64,000 bases of DNA from NCBI GenBank assembly GCA_934045905.1, contig OW203768.1, positions 11,870,316 to 11,934,315 of the forward strand. The letters are read 5' to 3'. Under the pieces are notes generated by a model. It was not told where the DNA came from. It saw nothing but the letters and a program-made list of their open reading frames with translations, and did not search any database. This DNA is from Leuctra nigra (Eukaryota > Arthropoda > Insecta > Plecoptera > Leuctridae). This document shows positions 20,834 to 33,324 of the stretch, in pieces; the first letter of the stretch is position 1, and each line of letters begins with the position of its first letter. Both the position numbers and the translations under genes were made by a program.

Positions 20834-22738
20834 TTAAAATCCCAACGGGTTCTTTTGCGTAAAACCTCCACTCTCACACACATTTTTTGATATCTCAGCC
20901 ATTTTCTTAAAGTTACCCAAAGTTTTAACATCAGTCACAGATCCTAAATTCTTCGCCACTCGTTCAGAAGCCTCGCTACACCAGACTTCTACCATGGTCC
21001 TCTCGTGCTCCGCCGATTCCAAGCCCTTCTTCAGCGACGTCGAAGCTCTGGACAGGATCACCATCATCGAGTAGATGTCAATCGCAGCGTGTCCAATACG
21101 ATTCAGAACAAACTGTTCTTCAACAATCCCCTTGCCGTATTTCATCAGACTAGACTCGATGGTCGGACCAAACAGACTGATGCTCTTGACGGTTTGGTCC
21201 ATGGAGGGTGCAAGTGTGGGGTGCACAAGATGCGACAGTGATGGAGGACGACTCAAACCTAATTTATACAACACTCTTGACATTGCCGCGCTAAAGACTA
21301 AACCCATGTTCGATTTCGGATTCTTCAACGCTTTTTGTAGTTGACGCAACTGTAGACCAGCGTACTGAATACCCGTCAGAGCTACGAAAAGCTTCAAGAT
21401 GTCGTTGGTGCCTTCGAATATGCGGAATATCCTGAGATCTCTCACCACCCTCTCTAGACCAGCGCTCCGCATGTACCCCGTGCCGCCGAGGATCTGGATC
21501 GCCTCGTCGGTGACGGCCCAGGCTGCGTCGGAGGCGAACACTTTGGAGGCGGCGGCTTCCAGATGGTAGTCCTGTGACCCGTTGTCCATGTTACCAGAGA
21601 CGGAGTAGGCCATGGATTCTGTGACGTAATGCAGCATGGCCATGCGAGCGAGCTTCTCTTGGATCGCACCGTATGTGCTGATGAGATGGCCGAACTGAAT
21701 GCGTTGGGTTGCATGTGCAACGGCTTGCTCCATCACTTTCCTCATCGTTCCGCTCAGAGCAGCGCCCATCCCAAACCGACCGTTGTTCAGGATGGCCATC
21801 GCGACCTTGAAACCGCCGCCGACTTCCCCTAGAACATTCTCAATCGGGATCTTGACGTCTTCGTAGAACACCTCCGTTGTGTTGGAGGCTTTTATGCCCA
21901 TCTTCTTCTCGGGTGGACCACTTGAAATGCCGCCAAATGCTCGCTCGACTATAAACGCTGTCACGCGGTCCACCGTCTTTCCAGTCTTATCTGGGACTGG
22001 AGTCTGTGCGAATACAGTCATGATCTCTGCAATGCCGCCATTACTGATCCAGATCTTACTCCCGTTCATGATGAAATGTTTCCCGTCTGGTGAAAGAACA
22101 GCTCGGGTGCGTATGGACCCAGCATCACTGCCTGATGACGGCTCTGTCAAACAGAATGCTGCGAACTCTTTGCCAGTTGAGACTCGGGGTAAATATTTTG
22201 CCTTTTGCTCCTTCGTGCCGACTAGAAGAATGCCCTTGAAGCCGATTGACTGGTGTGAACCAAGGGTGATGCCGACGCCCAGATCATACCCACCCACGAT
22301 CTCGACTAGTCTTGCGTACTGGGTGTTTGTCAAACCCAAACCTCCCAGTTCTTGGGGAACTTGAAGGCCAAAAGCTCCCAAATCCCACAAACCAGCAAGA
22401 GATTCTGCAGATACTTGTTCATTGGCGTCGTTTTCAGCAGCATCGTTTACCTCCATGAAGAACTTTTCTACTGGGTCGATCAGCATCCCCAGAGTCTCTC
22501 GCTGTTCTTCTGTCAAAACATCTGGGTAAGGAAACATTTGACTTGTGTTGACAACTCCTCGGAATAAGTTCATCATGAATGATTGAGTTTCCTTCGGTGG
22601 ATGTGACTTTGGTTTTGCTGGCTCTTTTTTATCGGTACTTTGTGCCTTGTTTGCAGCGGAAGCCAAACACCTTGAATTTATGTCAAAACATTTTGTACAC
22701 TTAGGAAAGATGACTATGTAACGTCTGAGATTTAGCAT
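20834..22738 (-). CDS. ACADVL: Very-long-chain specific acyl-CoA dehydrogenase, mitochondrial
   Basis: This enzyme catalyses the first, FAD-dependent step of mitochondrial beta-oxidation of long-chain acyl-CoAs and passes electrons to ETF. The frame has 634 codons, close to the family's 620-655. Residues 1-25 are basic and hydroxylated, a likely mitochondrial presequence. About 70-190 is the N-terminal helical domain, 191-300 the beta domain with CLTEPSSGSD (196-205), and 310-460 the helical domain with the catalytic base in RIFRIFEGTND (Glu442). About 470-634 is the extra C-terminal domain that distinguishes VLCAD/ACAD9, which mediates inner-membrane association. MGIKASNTTEV and NNGRFGMGAALSG favour VLCAD over ACAD9. 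The frame starts at ATG 22736-22738, ends at TAA, and has no intron, frameshift or missing key residue. Being intronless in a region of multi-exon genes is odd (see findings). Confidence 0.92.
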   Translation of the reverse strand: MLNLRRYIVIFPKCTKCFDINSRCLASAANKAQSTDKKEPAKPKSHPPKETQSFMMNLFRGVVNTSQMFPYPDVLTEEQRETLGMLIDPVEKFFMEVNDAAENDANEQVSAESLAGLWDLGAFGLQVPQELGGLGLTNTQYARLVEIVGGYDLGVGITLGSHQSIGFKGILLVGTKEQKAKYLPRVSTGKEFAAFCLTEPSSGSDAGSIRTRAVLSPDGKHFIMNGSKIWISNGGIAEIMTVFAQTPVPDKTGKTVDRVTAFIVERAFGGISSGPPEKKMGIKASNTTEVFYEDVKIPIENVLGEVGGGFKVAMAILNNGRFGMGAALSGTMRKVMEQAVAHATQRIQFGHLISTYGAIQEKLARMAMLHYVTESMAYSVSGNMDNGSQDYHLEAAASKVFASDAAWAVTDEAIQILGGTGYMRSAGLERVVRDLRIFRIFEGTNDILKLFVALTGIQYAGLQLRQLQKALKNPKSNMGLVFSAAMSRVLYKLGLSRPPSLSHLVHPTLAPSMDQTVKSISLFGPTIESSLMKYGKGIVEEQFVLNRIGHAAIDIYSMMVILSRASTSLKKGLESAEHERTMVEVWCSEASERVAKNLGSVTDVKTLGNFKKMAEISKNVCESGGFTQKNPLGF

Positions 22739-24034
22739 ATTAAAATTTTGACTAGGAAAAAGGCACAGTAAAAAAAATTGAAGTGATGACAGCTGTCAGT
22801 CACCAAATATTTATTTTTTCAATTGTGACAAAACTTTCACGGCCGTTAAATTGTAATTTATTCTAACATTTTAGTATTTACGTGCTAATATTTACGTGTA
22901 GACAAAAAGTTTGGAAAAACGCCCAGTAACGCGTTGATAAACGAACATCTGAAATACATGCAATTTTTCTGATCATCGGCCCTCTTGAAATGTGGAAATT
23001 GACATGTAAAATCACGGTTCTTGGATATTTTTTTTTAAATAAATTTTAAAACTAATAAATTATTTTTCTGATGAAATCAAGAAACAGATCTTGCTACAAA
23101 TCAGTAAGACAACGAACAGGATAATAATAAATCTTTTGTGATAATTTTTGTCTGATCCTTTATTTCGCAATTACCAATAATTGTGAAAATTACACACAAA
23201 CAGAAAAGCAGATATTCGAGCCATACGTTTTGAATGGAGACGCTCAGTTAATTAATTTCGAAAGCATAACTTCTGTTTCTTACTTAACTCATTTTCATTG
23301 TTATGGTAATTATTCCACGTGTTATTCAATTAAACGAGAGCAAATGTTGAACAATGGAGTCAAGGTCGAATGCTCAGCTGAATTATGATTAATTACAGTT
23401 TAGTTAATTGTTAAAAGAGGTGTGAAAAGCTTGCGAGTGACTCAACAAAGTGTCTCGGCGTTGTCAAGGGCAACGCTGACATCAACAATGGTACAGATTA
23501 TTGCATTGTTGCGACACATTGTATTAAATAAATATTAAAATTTTAAACATTTCGTAATGTTATTCTTTTATCTAATCACAACTTTGAATATTTATTAGCT
23601 TGGCCAGACAATAATTGGTTTTCTAGTGAGCACACGCGTCATTGGTATTGAAAGGTCCAAGGTTTGAGGTCAACGGCTGTCGTGATTATGGTTTCGCGTG
23701 ATTCCAGCTAAGCGGAATACTAGATAATATATCTATAAAAAAATATCTTTAAATTTTCAACATTGTTCGCATAAATAAGAGTACTGCAATTTAAAATACC
23801 ACTGAAGTTCATAGAGTTTTCCTTTCTTGGTGCAAAATTGCTGAAATAGGATCACAACCAAGACATTTCGAAATCCATTACAATAACGAACAGGATTTTA
23901 AAATTCTTGAAAATCATGATATTTCTGATGTCCACAATGTCTATTCAAATCCAAGAATATTTGTCACAAATTATAAGAGAAAGAGCCAGTTTTTCACTGG
24001 AATTTTAAATTTTAAACAGTCGATTAGGATTACA

Positions 24035-24294
24035 ATTATATTCGCTCTAAACTTGTATTCCGGAGGCCCGGGTTCGATTCCCGCGGCCGTCCTTCCTGAC
24101 TAGGTTTTTTTCGTGGTATTCCCTCAGTCACAGGCAAATGCTGGGAAGGTACCCTACTAATAGGCCACGACCGCCTCCTTCCCACCTTCCATCATTACCT
24201 ATTCACAATCATCTCCCAATCATCATCATAATCATTCGTCCGTCGCCATTAGCCTCGCTGCAGAACAGTGCGACGTTAAGCCCCAGACAAAAAA
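24035..24294 (+). mobile_element. tRNA-derived SINE (fullest copy)
   Basis: The tRNA-like head has box B GGTTCGATTCC at 24071-24081. The body contains GCAAATGCTGGGAAGGTACC, CTACTAATAGGCCACGACCG and CTCCTTCCCACCTTCC. The tail is GTGCGACGTTAAGCCCCAGA followed by an A run. The anticodon-like loop CTTGTAT suggests a tRNA-Thr-like ancestor (inference). Confidence 0.85.
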
Positions 24295-26543
24295 GGATTA
24301 CTTTATAATTATATTGCCATGACAACAACCAACCAATGCTATTACTTGATTGACCGTTTAAACTTTACTACTGTTTTAAACAGTTGATTACGCCTTGATT
24401 GCCATGATGGCAACAACCAATGGAATTCCCTGAATGACCGTTTAAACTTATAACTACTGGTTTTAACAAAGTATTGAAAAACTAGCCCTAAATGACGATT
24501 TTATATGGTTATAAAATTATTCGAATAATTATCGAGTATGACCCATCTATCCAATGAGAAAGCTGGAGACATGGTCATTAACCTGCCATGCAACTCTTCA
24601 CTAGAATGACATCACTCTTGGTATGGTCAACTCTGATGTTTTTGCACGGATATATTGGCTGATCAAAGGTGATCGAAGGTGATCTGGTTTGGGTCAATCA
24701 CTTGTGTGAAAATGTCACCAACCTCAGCCAGGAGGAATACACTTTTAACTGTGGCAATCACCTCGATGTGTGATGGGATAGAGATGAGAGGATGGGGCAG
24801 TTGATAGCACGCAAGATGCTGTGGCAGTTTATAAAGATGAGTAGAAGACTCGATTGAGTGAAATCAAGGGTAGATCGATGGGTAAAAAAAGAGTATTATA
24901 ATACAAAAATCACGTTTTTTGCTTGTAAAAATGCTCGAATAAATCACAAAAAAAATTGATCTGTGGGTCGTTCATAGCGATGACTACTCACAGAAAAAGC
25001 CAAAAGCTTTGATTAAAAAAAAAAAAGTGTAAGTAAAAAATTATAATCACGGAAGTTTTTGTAAAAATGCACGAAAAATTCACAAAAGTAATTGATTTAA
25101 AAAAATTCACAAATAATTAATCGAAAAAATCGTAAATAAATAAATAAAAATATCTATGAAAATCGCAACTTATTTTTAAAAATACAACGTAAGGATTTAA
25201 TATTCAAAGATACAACATTTAAAATAAAAAAGTATTTTTTCTTAACCGCTCAAAGCAGCGAATTCGCTAAACCAGGGAATTGTTTACCCCTGAGAAATAA
25301 TGAAAAATCATTAAACTGAGAATAATCTACTGCAAAAATTCAAATGTCTTTACCGGTGCCTCTGAAGCAGGTGAACTGTGATACCTCACTTTGATACTCA
25401 AGCAAGAATCCAACCAAACATCTCCTGTTTTTACGAACTTGAATTAAATTTAAATCGCTCTTCTCTAGATCGCTACTAAAACCTGCTAGATATTCGTCGA
25501 TTTCCCTGACGATAAAATCAACCAATCAAAGATCACTGACAGCCGAAACATCCTCGGATAAATCCAACTGAATTAGAAACGTTGCCACCACGTGTTGGTT
25601 CGAACTTTCTTCAGTCTAGCAACCTGTTTGCATGAAACACTCCTTGGACTGCATGTCTGTATAACCGCAGATGATCACTGCTTTTACCGTGTATATCAGA
25701 GGTGATGCATTCCTGAATAAGTCTAATTTCATCTTGGCGTAGATTAGCTATTATCTTTACTATTGTGTTACACACCTATTGCTAATTTTTGCGGAACTGT
25801 GATTATGTTTTGATGAAGCTTACGTGATAGAAATGAATGAGCTGGGTTTGAGAACAGAGCATGCCTATGCGGATTGTGGTTTGTTACGATTTAAGTGCTC
25901 TGATGCACCCATTCATACAATTACATATCAATACCTGCAGAAAAATTACAACACACTTTCATTTAAATATCCAGCTTTAGAAATTTAGTTTGTACCAGGT
26001 AGGTATACTTACTTCCCAAACTAGTAATCCCATACTGGAACTTTTTCGCGGCAGTAATACAGAAACAGATTTTAAAATAGTCATTGACATATTAATATTG
26101 TAAAGAATAACAAAAAAATATACAGATTAGGTAGCTTAGATTTTCTCGAAACCATCGTACGTACGATTGCACTGGAATTTTTGTTATTGTGTTTTTGCAT
26201 TTTCCAGACTTGCTCTACTAATGTGCTATTATTAATAGAACTGAGCTTAACCACGTTTACACTAGTCGGTAATTAATCCAACAAAATAAATTTAACTCCA
26301 GTAAATATTTTTCCTCAATTGTTACTTCTCCATAATATCCTTCCAGAAACTACCTAATTACCCGTAATTGTTTTCAATAACAACGGCAATCTCTATAAGA
26401 TCTTCGCTTGTTTGACCGTGAAACTAGTTTGCCGGTATCATCTTGTACATCCATCTCGGTCACTCTCTTACCTACTAGCCAACAAATAGAGAAGAGACAC
26501 ACAACTAACTCCTTTCTCGCAGTCTACCATCGCGTCAGGGGAC

Positions 26544-26549
26544 TCAGTT
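26544..26549 (+). promoter_or_regulatory. Candidate initiator (TCAGTT) for the signal-peptide gene
   Basis: An arthropod-type initiator hexamer, TCAGTT, lies about 95 nt upstream of the ATG in a locally GC-rich leader. I see no convincing TATA box or downstream promoter element at the expected spacing, so this is a weak call. Confidence 0.25.
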
Positions 26550-26639
26550 TCTAGCGCGATCTTCCAGTGAAAACACCTGTCAAAAGTCGGGGCCTCGTAG
26601 TGAGGTACAAGAAAGTTGGGTTAGGTTGTGCATTTTGAA

Positions 26640-26757
26640 ATGGAATTTAGAATGAATTTCTTGTCGACTGCGATGGTGTGGTTGTGCGTGTGTATTTTAT
26701 TGCCGGATACAAGCAGTCAACAGTTCAAGAGGGATCCGAAGTCTATAGATGCTGGTG
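26640..26757 (+). CDS. First coding exon of a secreted/membrane protein gene (signal peptide)
   Basis: ATG at 26640 opens 39 codons. A short N-terminus is followed by a hydrophobic core (FLSTAMVWLCVCILLPDTSS), then QQFKRDPKSIDAG, consistent with a signal peptide cleaved near SSQ. The exon ends one base into a codon at a strong donor (G|GTAAGT). A GC-rich exon with a matching phase-1 acceptor begins at 48,708, so the two are inferred to be spliced across about 22 kb. I do not recognise the protein. KR and RR pairs in the joined peptide could be processing sites. The motif NRITQQILATYLQRRLYP loosely recalls the start of Cys-loop channel ectodomains, but that is speculative. Confidence 0.6.
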
Positions 26758-27825
26758 GTAAGTCGAAGCTTTTTTAAAATAATTTTTTTAGTTTATTTTG
26801 GTTGTGGTTAATTGAAGAACGATATTTTGTGAAAGATGCACAAGACTTGCTTCGCCTCATAAAAAGAAGGTTTTACTAAAAAGTTGGTTAGTAAACTAAA
26901 AAGTTGGTTAGTAAATTTGTCGGCGTCGTTGCGGATTTTTTGGGAAAGTGATTATAAGAATAAGTCTACTACAAACATTTCAAGTTTGCTATTTGCCGGA
27001 TCTATTCAATTCTTAAAAAAAGGTTATCTATACACGAATTCGCATTTCCCCTTATTTTAAAATAGGGGTAGTTTCTACTAAAAATTACAAAACACTCACT
27101 GACATGTTCATCATAACAGTAACACTACGTATCATCTACAGTTTCAATACCTATATTTCAAGATTCTTCTCGTTGTCGTCTTTTAATTGATCGAACTATT
27201 TTGAAACTTGAAAATAGAAATTCCACTTTCGTCTGTACGAATGTAATAAATAATCACAGAGAGAACACGAACCTCAGAAGCGTGATCTACAAACAAGTTT
27301 CATATTTTTAAATCAGAGATGTTTTTCTTCTCATTAAACCATTATTTGCATTGTGATAGCACATACGTCACAAATAGCCGGGTATTTATTAGTATGGGCG
27401 TGACAGCAACCCTTTCAGCAGCTTATTCACTGTCGTCTATCATTCTCTTCCTATCTGGAAGTCCCCTGAAGAACTGGACAAGATTAAAGAAACAACAACA
27501 GCAAGCAACTGGAGTTAGGAGTGGGTTTTAGAGTATTGCATTATTATTCTTAGATGAAGTATAACCTACTTTAAAATACTTACTAAGGTGTTTCAGTGTT
27601 AACAATAACATTATCGTGACATTGTTTTAATAAACGAGTATTTCTGAATCGGTATCGGGACATACAAGAGAACTTAAAAACGTTTTACATTTTAGTTGTA
27701 AGAGAATCATAAAATTTGTGCCAAGTTTATTGAGATAAATGTCTAATATATAGATTCTGCAGACATATTTGTTAGACATCAGGACAAAGTCATACCTATA
27801 TATTGTTATATAGCCTACACTTAGT

Positions 27826-28016
27826 CAAAGTAAAAATGGTATTTAAACGAAACGGACTGGCTTCTGGTCATGTTCCTTGACAATCAATCCTTGTTATTAA
27901 CAATCAGAGCTCATCTACTATTAGAGTTAAATAACAAGTTAGCATAGACTTCATCGGATGCCATGAAATCTGTATCAGTATTATTTTCTTTCGAATATAG
28001 TTTTTACTTTGTCAAG
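27826..28016. mobile_element. MITE family B copy
   Basis: The left end GTCAAAGTAAAAATGGTATT pairs with the right end ATATAGTTTTTACTTTGTCA. The interior carries the family signature TTCCTTGACAATCAATCCTT. Confidence 0.75.
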
Positions 28017-29694
28017 TTTATGTAGAAATGTGTAAATATGAGGATTAAGATTCAATACCAAGTTTAGCCTGGTAATCATCCAATTTCATCCTTACATTAA
28101 TTCGTAATAATATGAAATGGTTTGATGTATAATCCAACCAATGTCTAATTTCATCGCAATACTTACTGTGATCTGATTGGATCTTACTAACTTTTATTTA
28201 TAATTATTTTTAAATTATCTGCGCGTGTTTACTTGTGATTTGTGATGCCATTTCGATACAGAACGGCACGCGACTTAAACTTATAGTCAAAGAGTCAAAG
28301 ACTTGTCTAACACTTTATAAATATAAATGATAGAAAGCGATTCAACCAGCTTTCCATAAGAAAACTCTTAATTTCAATCACACATAATATACCTCACTCG
28401 GTCAATCTCAGTGAAAATATGAAATATTACATTTTGAAACGTTCTAATCTGAAAGATCACCGGCAGTACACCAAGGTTTAGGGATATCAAAACTTCCTCA
28501 TGATAATCTATACTGCCTCCAAAATCATCATACTATTGCTTTCTATTGTTAGCCTAAATTTTTCGTGGCGAAACATCTTTATGTGATTGTTTAATGCAAT
28601 TACAATACAAATTATTGCAATCGCAGATATGGCATAATAAAAATTGAATATTATACAAGCAATGATTCAACAGTTCCTAACTTCCTAATATAGGAAGAGT
28701 TTGAAATGTATTCTTAAATTACAACATAAACTATTCAAGTCATAATACGTCAAGTGATAGTATCATAAATGATTTTTTTGTACAACTTAATAAAATTTAT
28801 TTTGAAAAACTAAACAATTAATTTCCTTGTTGTTTGATTTGAGCTGCTATTAAATAATGTTTTCGTTGCTCTGTAAACTGAGATGTTGTTTAGTTTATAA
28901 ACTAATCAATTTCCTTCTATTCTCACAAAATATAGAAAATAGATCGAAGTAATTGAGTTAGGAAAAAAATGGAAAATCTTAGTTCTGAAAATAAAAAAAA
29001 TGCGAAAATACGTGAACTTTTTCCGATTTATTTCAAAAATAAAAACGTAGCTCATTCAATTATTTTTCCTCGTGTTTGTTTAAAAATAAACTACTGCTGA
29101 TTCGAATATTATCGGATTTTTTTTAAATCTATTTCGAACAAAGGCAAATGAAAAAGCGCCTATTGTTCTAGCAGGAACAAGCCACAACATTACCATTCAC
29201 TCTGTACATGGAGCTATATCACTAGGATGTACTACCTCATTGTTGTCGGCGGTCAGGGCTTCGAGACCAGGAAAGGGTACTAGATGGCCTTAATAAGGAC
29301 AGTCCCCATTATTTAGGTACAGATGCACTATTCAAGTTATGCAGGATTCTTGCACAAAAACAAGACACTGCACTTTCTAAACTACCTGCATTTTGTCGCA
29401 TGCTATAAAATCTACATTTTCTATCTTCATTTATTCAATACTCCACGCATGGACGATTTACTACAGAAATGGTATTCTTTACATAAAACATAATTTAATT
29501 GTGCTTTAAATATGTACTTGTTACCTATTTCAGGCTTCCTGAATAATTTATTTTTACCTTTTTTTATACATAATTTGTAAGCAATACCAAATCAATGTGG
29601 TACATTTATCTCGTTAAAAATACTGGTTACAAATCAGGTTGCGCTTGCTAATTAGGGATAATAGTCCATTGACAGTAATAAATTGGAATTTAAA

Positions 29695-30580
29695 TTACTA
29701 GGAAAACGCTCTGAGTAACGCGTTGATGAGCGAGCACGGATACGCGGAACACCTCGAACCGAAATTATGTCTATCGAAAATATCATTAAAAGCCAATAAA
29801 TCTTGAATTTCGTCAGACTTGAATAAAAATCTCTAAATATTCCTAAAATGTTAGTATCAACCCTTATGATTGAACTGTTCCTTGTTAATATTCAAAAATC
29901 GTACAGGATCTCTTTAAAAAATATACCTGGGACCACTCAAATCATATGATATTAGTGTGTACACAATATCAGATCAATCTGTTGAACGGTCATTATTAGT
30001 TTCATTTCGTTTGAAACTTTCTGCTCTAACTACCTTGCCTTGAACTGAAGATTCGAAGTCGCCGTGAATTTGACAGCCAACACGCAAAATGTCACTAAAA
30101 TTACAAAACCTTTTGAAAATAACTACAGATTTGACTGAAAATTGGCAAAAATACCTTAAATGTTGGTACCAATGACCATGCAAAGTTTTTAGTTGATCGG
30201 TCAATCGGTTCTAGTTTAAATTTCAAAAATCTCAGGAAAAATGGTTTCAAATTTGAACCAATGGGTGGATTTGGCTGAAATTTATTATGATTGGGTACAA
30301 TGTTGGTTGCAATGTCTTTGCTAAATTTCAAATTGATCAAACCAACCAATCGAAAGATATTTTTTTTAAAATTTGCACCAATCAGGGGATTTCAAAAAAA
30401 TTAGGGTCTGCAACAATCAGAAATGTTACGTACTTGTGTGCAAAATTTCAGCTCGATCGAAGAAAAACTCTGACCTGTATATCGTCAGTAACAGAAAAAA
30501 AAAAAAACAAACAAAAAAAAAAACAGAGGTCCGTGCCAAAAGAGCCAAAAGGAGACGCTCGCTTCGCTCGCTCAATAATG
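29695..30580 (+). repeat. Retroposon-like repeat with poly(A)-rich tail
   Basis: It begins with GAGTAACGCGTTGATGAGCG (also found diverged at about 22,920). It contains repeated phrases on ATTTGGCTGAAATT and ends with CAAAATTTCAGCTCGATCGA, an A-rich stretch, then CAGAGGTCCGTGCC and CGCTCGCTTCGCTCGCTC. No ORF of note. Related tails occur at about 32,575-32,690 (plus) and 56,630-56,870 (minus). Confidence 0.5.
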
Positions 30581-31292
30581 AATTATACCTACTTTGAACC
30601 ACATAGAGATAAACAATCTACAATCATGTGCATCTGTTGTTTTTTACTGATGGATTGATCTACTGATACGACATTGAAGCTAATGCTATTTATTTTACCA
30701 ATTGTAATAACAGGTACTTCAAAGAACTCATCAGTGATTTCATAAACCAGTAATTCTGTCTTCCTATCATATTGGTAATTAGGTTCCAAAAGTGTGCAAC
30801 GCAAAATCGAGACAATTGACTTCAGGCCTTCTTCCTCTGAGAGTTCATTAGGTTAAATTGCATCTGGGTACAGATGAGCTTGAGATGTGCTATTGTTGTA
30901 CGATGCAACAGGTGCATGATGATTTAATTCGCCAGTCCATCTTCATCATCTAAAGTTGCGCATCATCGTCAGTTTCACTTTTAAGACTAATCTCTAAGAT
31001 CCATTAACTTATGATGAGGTGCGATGTGGTCCATTAGAAAAGGAATTAAAAGTGAGTTCACCGACTTTATTGAGTGAAAACTTTTCAAATTAATAGAGCG
31101 CCATCAGATTTAACAGGTTTTTTCAGCCAGTCTCATCTACAGATAAGAAAGTGTAATGGAATATCAGATTACTTTTGGGTGGGAAAAATAATTAAACTAT
31201 AATTGAATTAAAAATTAATTTTTTTAGTTAGGCACGTCGATCTTATAGAAAAAACGTGACCCCCTTAGATCTGTTTGCTTTATGGTTTCATT

Positions 31293-31427
31293 GAGAGAAG
31301 GGAACTATAATCTATATAAAGGCTCCATTTATTGGAGTGTATGTTTTTTTAAATCTTATTAAATCACTGTTTGTAAATACGCCAATGGAACCTTATTATG
31401 TAGATTAATTTGCCCTTATATCGTGGT
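31293..31427. mobile_element. MITE family A copy (short)
   Basis: AATCTATATAAAGGCTCCAT on the left and AACCTTATTATGTAGATTAA on the right. The interior is shortened relative to the other copies. Confidence 0.65.
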
Positions 31428-32272
31428 GGAATGTACGTTCGAAACATTTTTACTAACTGTGATGACTGCAATTTTTATAACTATTTGTGTTCCAACCAAC
31501 AATATCAATATTAAAAAATTTGTTTTGTCATTGCTATTTCATTGTATTGATCGTAAATTACTGGAATTCGTTTAGAGAAAAGTAATGGATGCTTAATTTC
31601 GAAATTTTATAGCTAATTTCCATATTATCAGCACATACAAATGTTCCTACTGTATGGATATAACTTGAAAATAGCTTATGGTCTCTCAATGATGATCCGT
31701 ACAACATTTCTAAGTGCTTTTCACAATTAAAATGTATTTTATCACTGCAACAAACTCACCTGCGGATCGCAATCATATAACTATTTGTCTCAACTCTGCA
31801 TCTATCAACGTAGCATGTTCCGGCGTGATGTCTAGAGGGCGTGTGTTCGATCCTCTCCCAGCTGTCGTGCAGTTTACTTTCATCTCTCGTAGCATCGGAA
31901 CAGCGGAAAAGACAATAGACAATCAACACCTTCTTGAGATGATCGAATCGTTGATTTGTTTTCACAAGAGGAAAGCCGAGAGATTTGTGAGATCAAAATG
32001 TCAGCTACGCGGGGGTTGAGTTTACACATGTGATTCTGCAAAGTATAATATTGTTTTCACTCCTTGTATTATTCAATTTTGTTTTCACTTACAATGTCCT
32101 GTTGATTGGTAAATTAGTGTGATACTGATGATTTAAAAAAAAACACAGATCCATGACTTATTATGAAAGAATTGATATCATTTTTTTTGTAATTTGTTGG
32201 TGTACAAATCTCTTAATATTTTGTGTTTTCGACTGCTTCCATTACATCAATCGTGAACGAACTATTTGTACA

Positions 32273-32519
32273 ACGAGATAAGGGATATATAATCTACATA
32301 AATGGGCTCCATTTTTGGGGTTGTTTTATACGTTTTAACAGATTTAAAGTGTCAAAGTCCTTAAACGCCCATAAACGTGAATATATTAAAACAGTTTGTT
32401 TACTTCTTAGTAAACTTCTGAGAAATTAACAGCTGTGAAAACGAATACATTCCAGAATACATTTCTTATAAAATGGAGCCCTTTTATGTATACCTATATT
32501 CCATTCCCCTTCTCTCGTG
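32273..32519. mobile_element. MITE family A copy
   Basis: The left end ATAATCTACATAAATGGGCT and the right end ATGGAGCCCTTTTATGTATA are inverted. The outermost bases pair ACGAGATAAGGG with CCCTTCTCTCGT. Confidence 0.75.
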
Positions 32520-32914
32520 AAACAGATAGTAGAGGCAAAGATAATATTAACAGCCCGCTGAGTTGGTCCTAATGTGTGCAAAATTTAAGCTCGATCGGGT
32601 AAACGGTGTGACATGAATACCGGCATCAACAGGAAAACAAACAAACAAATACAGAGGTCTGTGTCAAAAGAGCCGAAAAAGCGAAATGAGAGGCTATCAC
32701 TTTCCTTGTAATTCGGGAGATCGCTTATCAATATCAACGCGTTCACACTGAGTTTTCGTAGTTTAAATTTATGGGATTTACAATATTATTCGAAATTTCA
32801 TAATTGCCGCTCGAAGTCTGATGTTATCTGGAAGAGTAGTAGTATTTCGGAGAGCTGATGTTTTCTGAAAGAGTAGTATACTGTTCGATCGTCAATGCTA
32901 AATTCTCCTTAAGA

Positions 32915-33075
32915 CATCTTCGCGCGGGTGTCCGCGGGTATGACGACCGTCTCATCCACTCATTGTCGCGCGGCGTTCCGATTTCACTGCCTCCTACATG
33001 ACGGTCGTTGACTGAATGTTCAGCTGTCTGACATCCACCAGGCCGATGTCCAAGATGGCGCCGATGTAAACAAAA
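32915..33075. promoter_or_regulatory. GC-rich, CpG-rich promoter-like patch
   Basis: This patch is GC- and CpG-rich within AT-rich DNA, and holds a core matching the AAGATGGCG type bound by YY1/Pho proteins. It lies 230-390 bp upstream of the MPLGKQD ATG. A 151-codon open frame on the minus strand crosses it but is not coding-like elsewhere. Confidence 0.3.
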
Positions 33076-33302
33076 ACTGACAGTCATAACTGTTTCCAGT
33101 GACATTTCACGCGAATTTTCACTAAAAGACGTGTGTAAAAACATCATAAAAGTGTACCTATTGTGTTCTGTTTTTAATATTCTAAATGAAGTGTGAATAG
33201 ATATAATCAAGAAAACTATTTGTATTGTTCTTGTTATAATCAAAACAAGTGAAGTTGTGATTGTCATTGGATTTGCCATTCATACCTAACCTTGCGAAAC
33301 AC

Positions 33303-33324
33303 ATGCCATTGGGGAAGCAAGATT
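33303..33324 (+). CDS. Candidate alternative first exon (MPLGKQD)
   Basis: ATG CCA TTG GGG AAG CAA GAT T lies directly before a strong GTAAGT donor. It leaves phase 1, which would fit the acceptor at 48,708 as the signal-peptide exon does. It is preceded by a leader from a GC-rich patch (32,915-33,070) containing AAGATGGCGCC, a YY1/Pho-like core. An upstream mini-ORF (ATGTCCAAGATGGCGCCG then ATGTAA) is present. It could be an alternative start of the 26,640 gene, exon 1 of another gene, or chance. Confidence 0.3.

Larger units (their letters stand above)
22739..26639. other. Head-to-head intergenic region
   Basis: This 3.9-kb stretch separates the divergent ACADVL and signal-peptide gene, so it should contain both promoters. 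It contains a fragment starting AACGCCCAGTAACGCGTTGA (about 22918), which recurs near 29,705, and a full SINE (about 24035-24294). The remainder is AT-rich; 24,890-25,250 is especially poly(A)-rich. No coding signal is visible. Confidence 0.55.

Noticed and set aside
21005..22567. Plus-strand open frames up to 161 codons
   Set aside because: Antisense shadows of ACADVL, whose domains and catalytic residues are on the minus strand.
32824..33279. 151-codon minus-strand open frame
   Set aside because: It crosses the GC-rich promoter-like patch and AT-rich flank with a change of composition midway and no recognisable domain. Likely chance.
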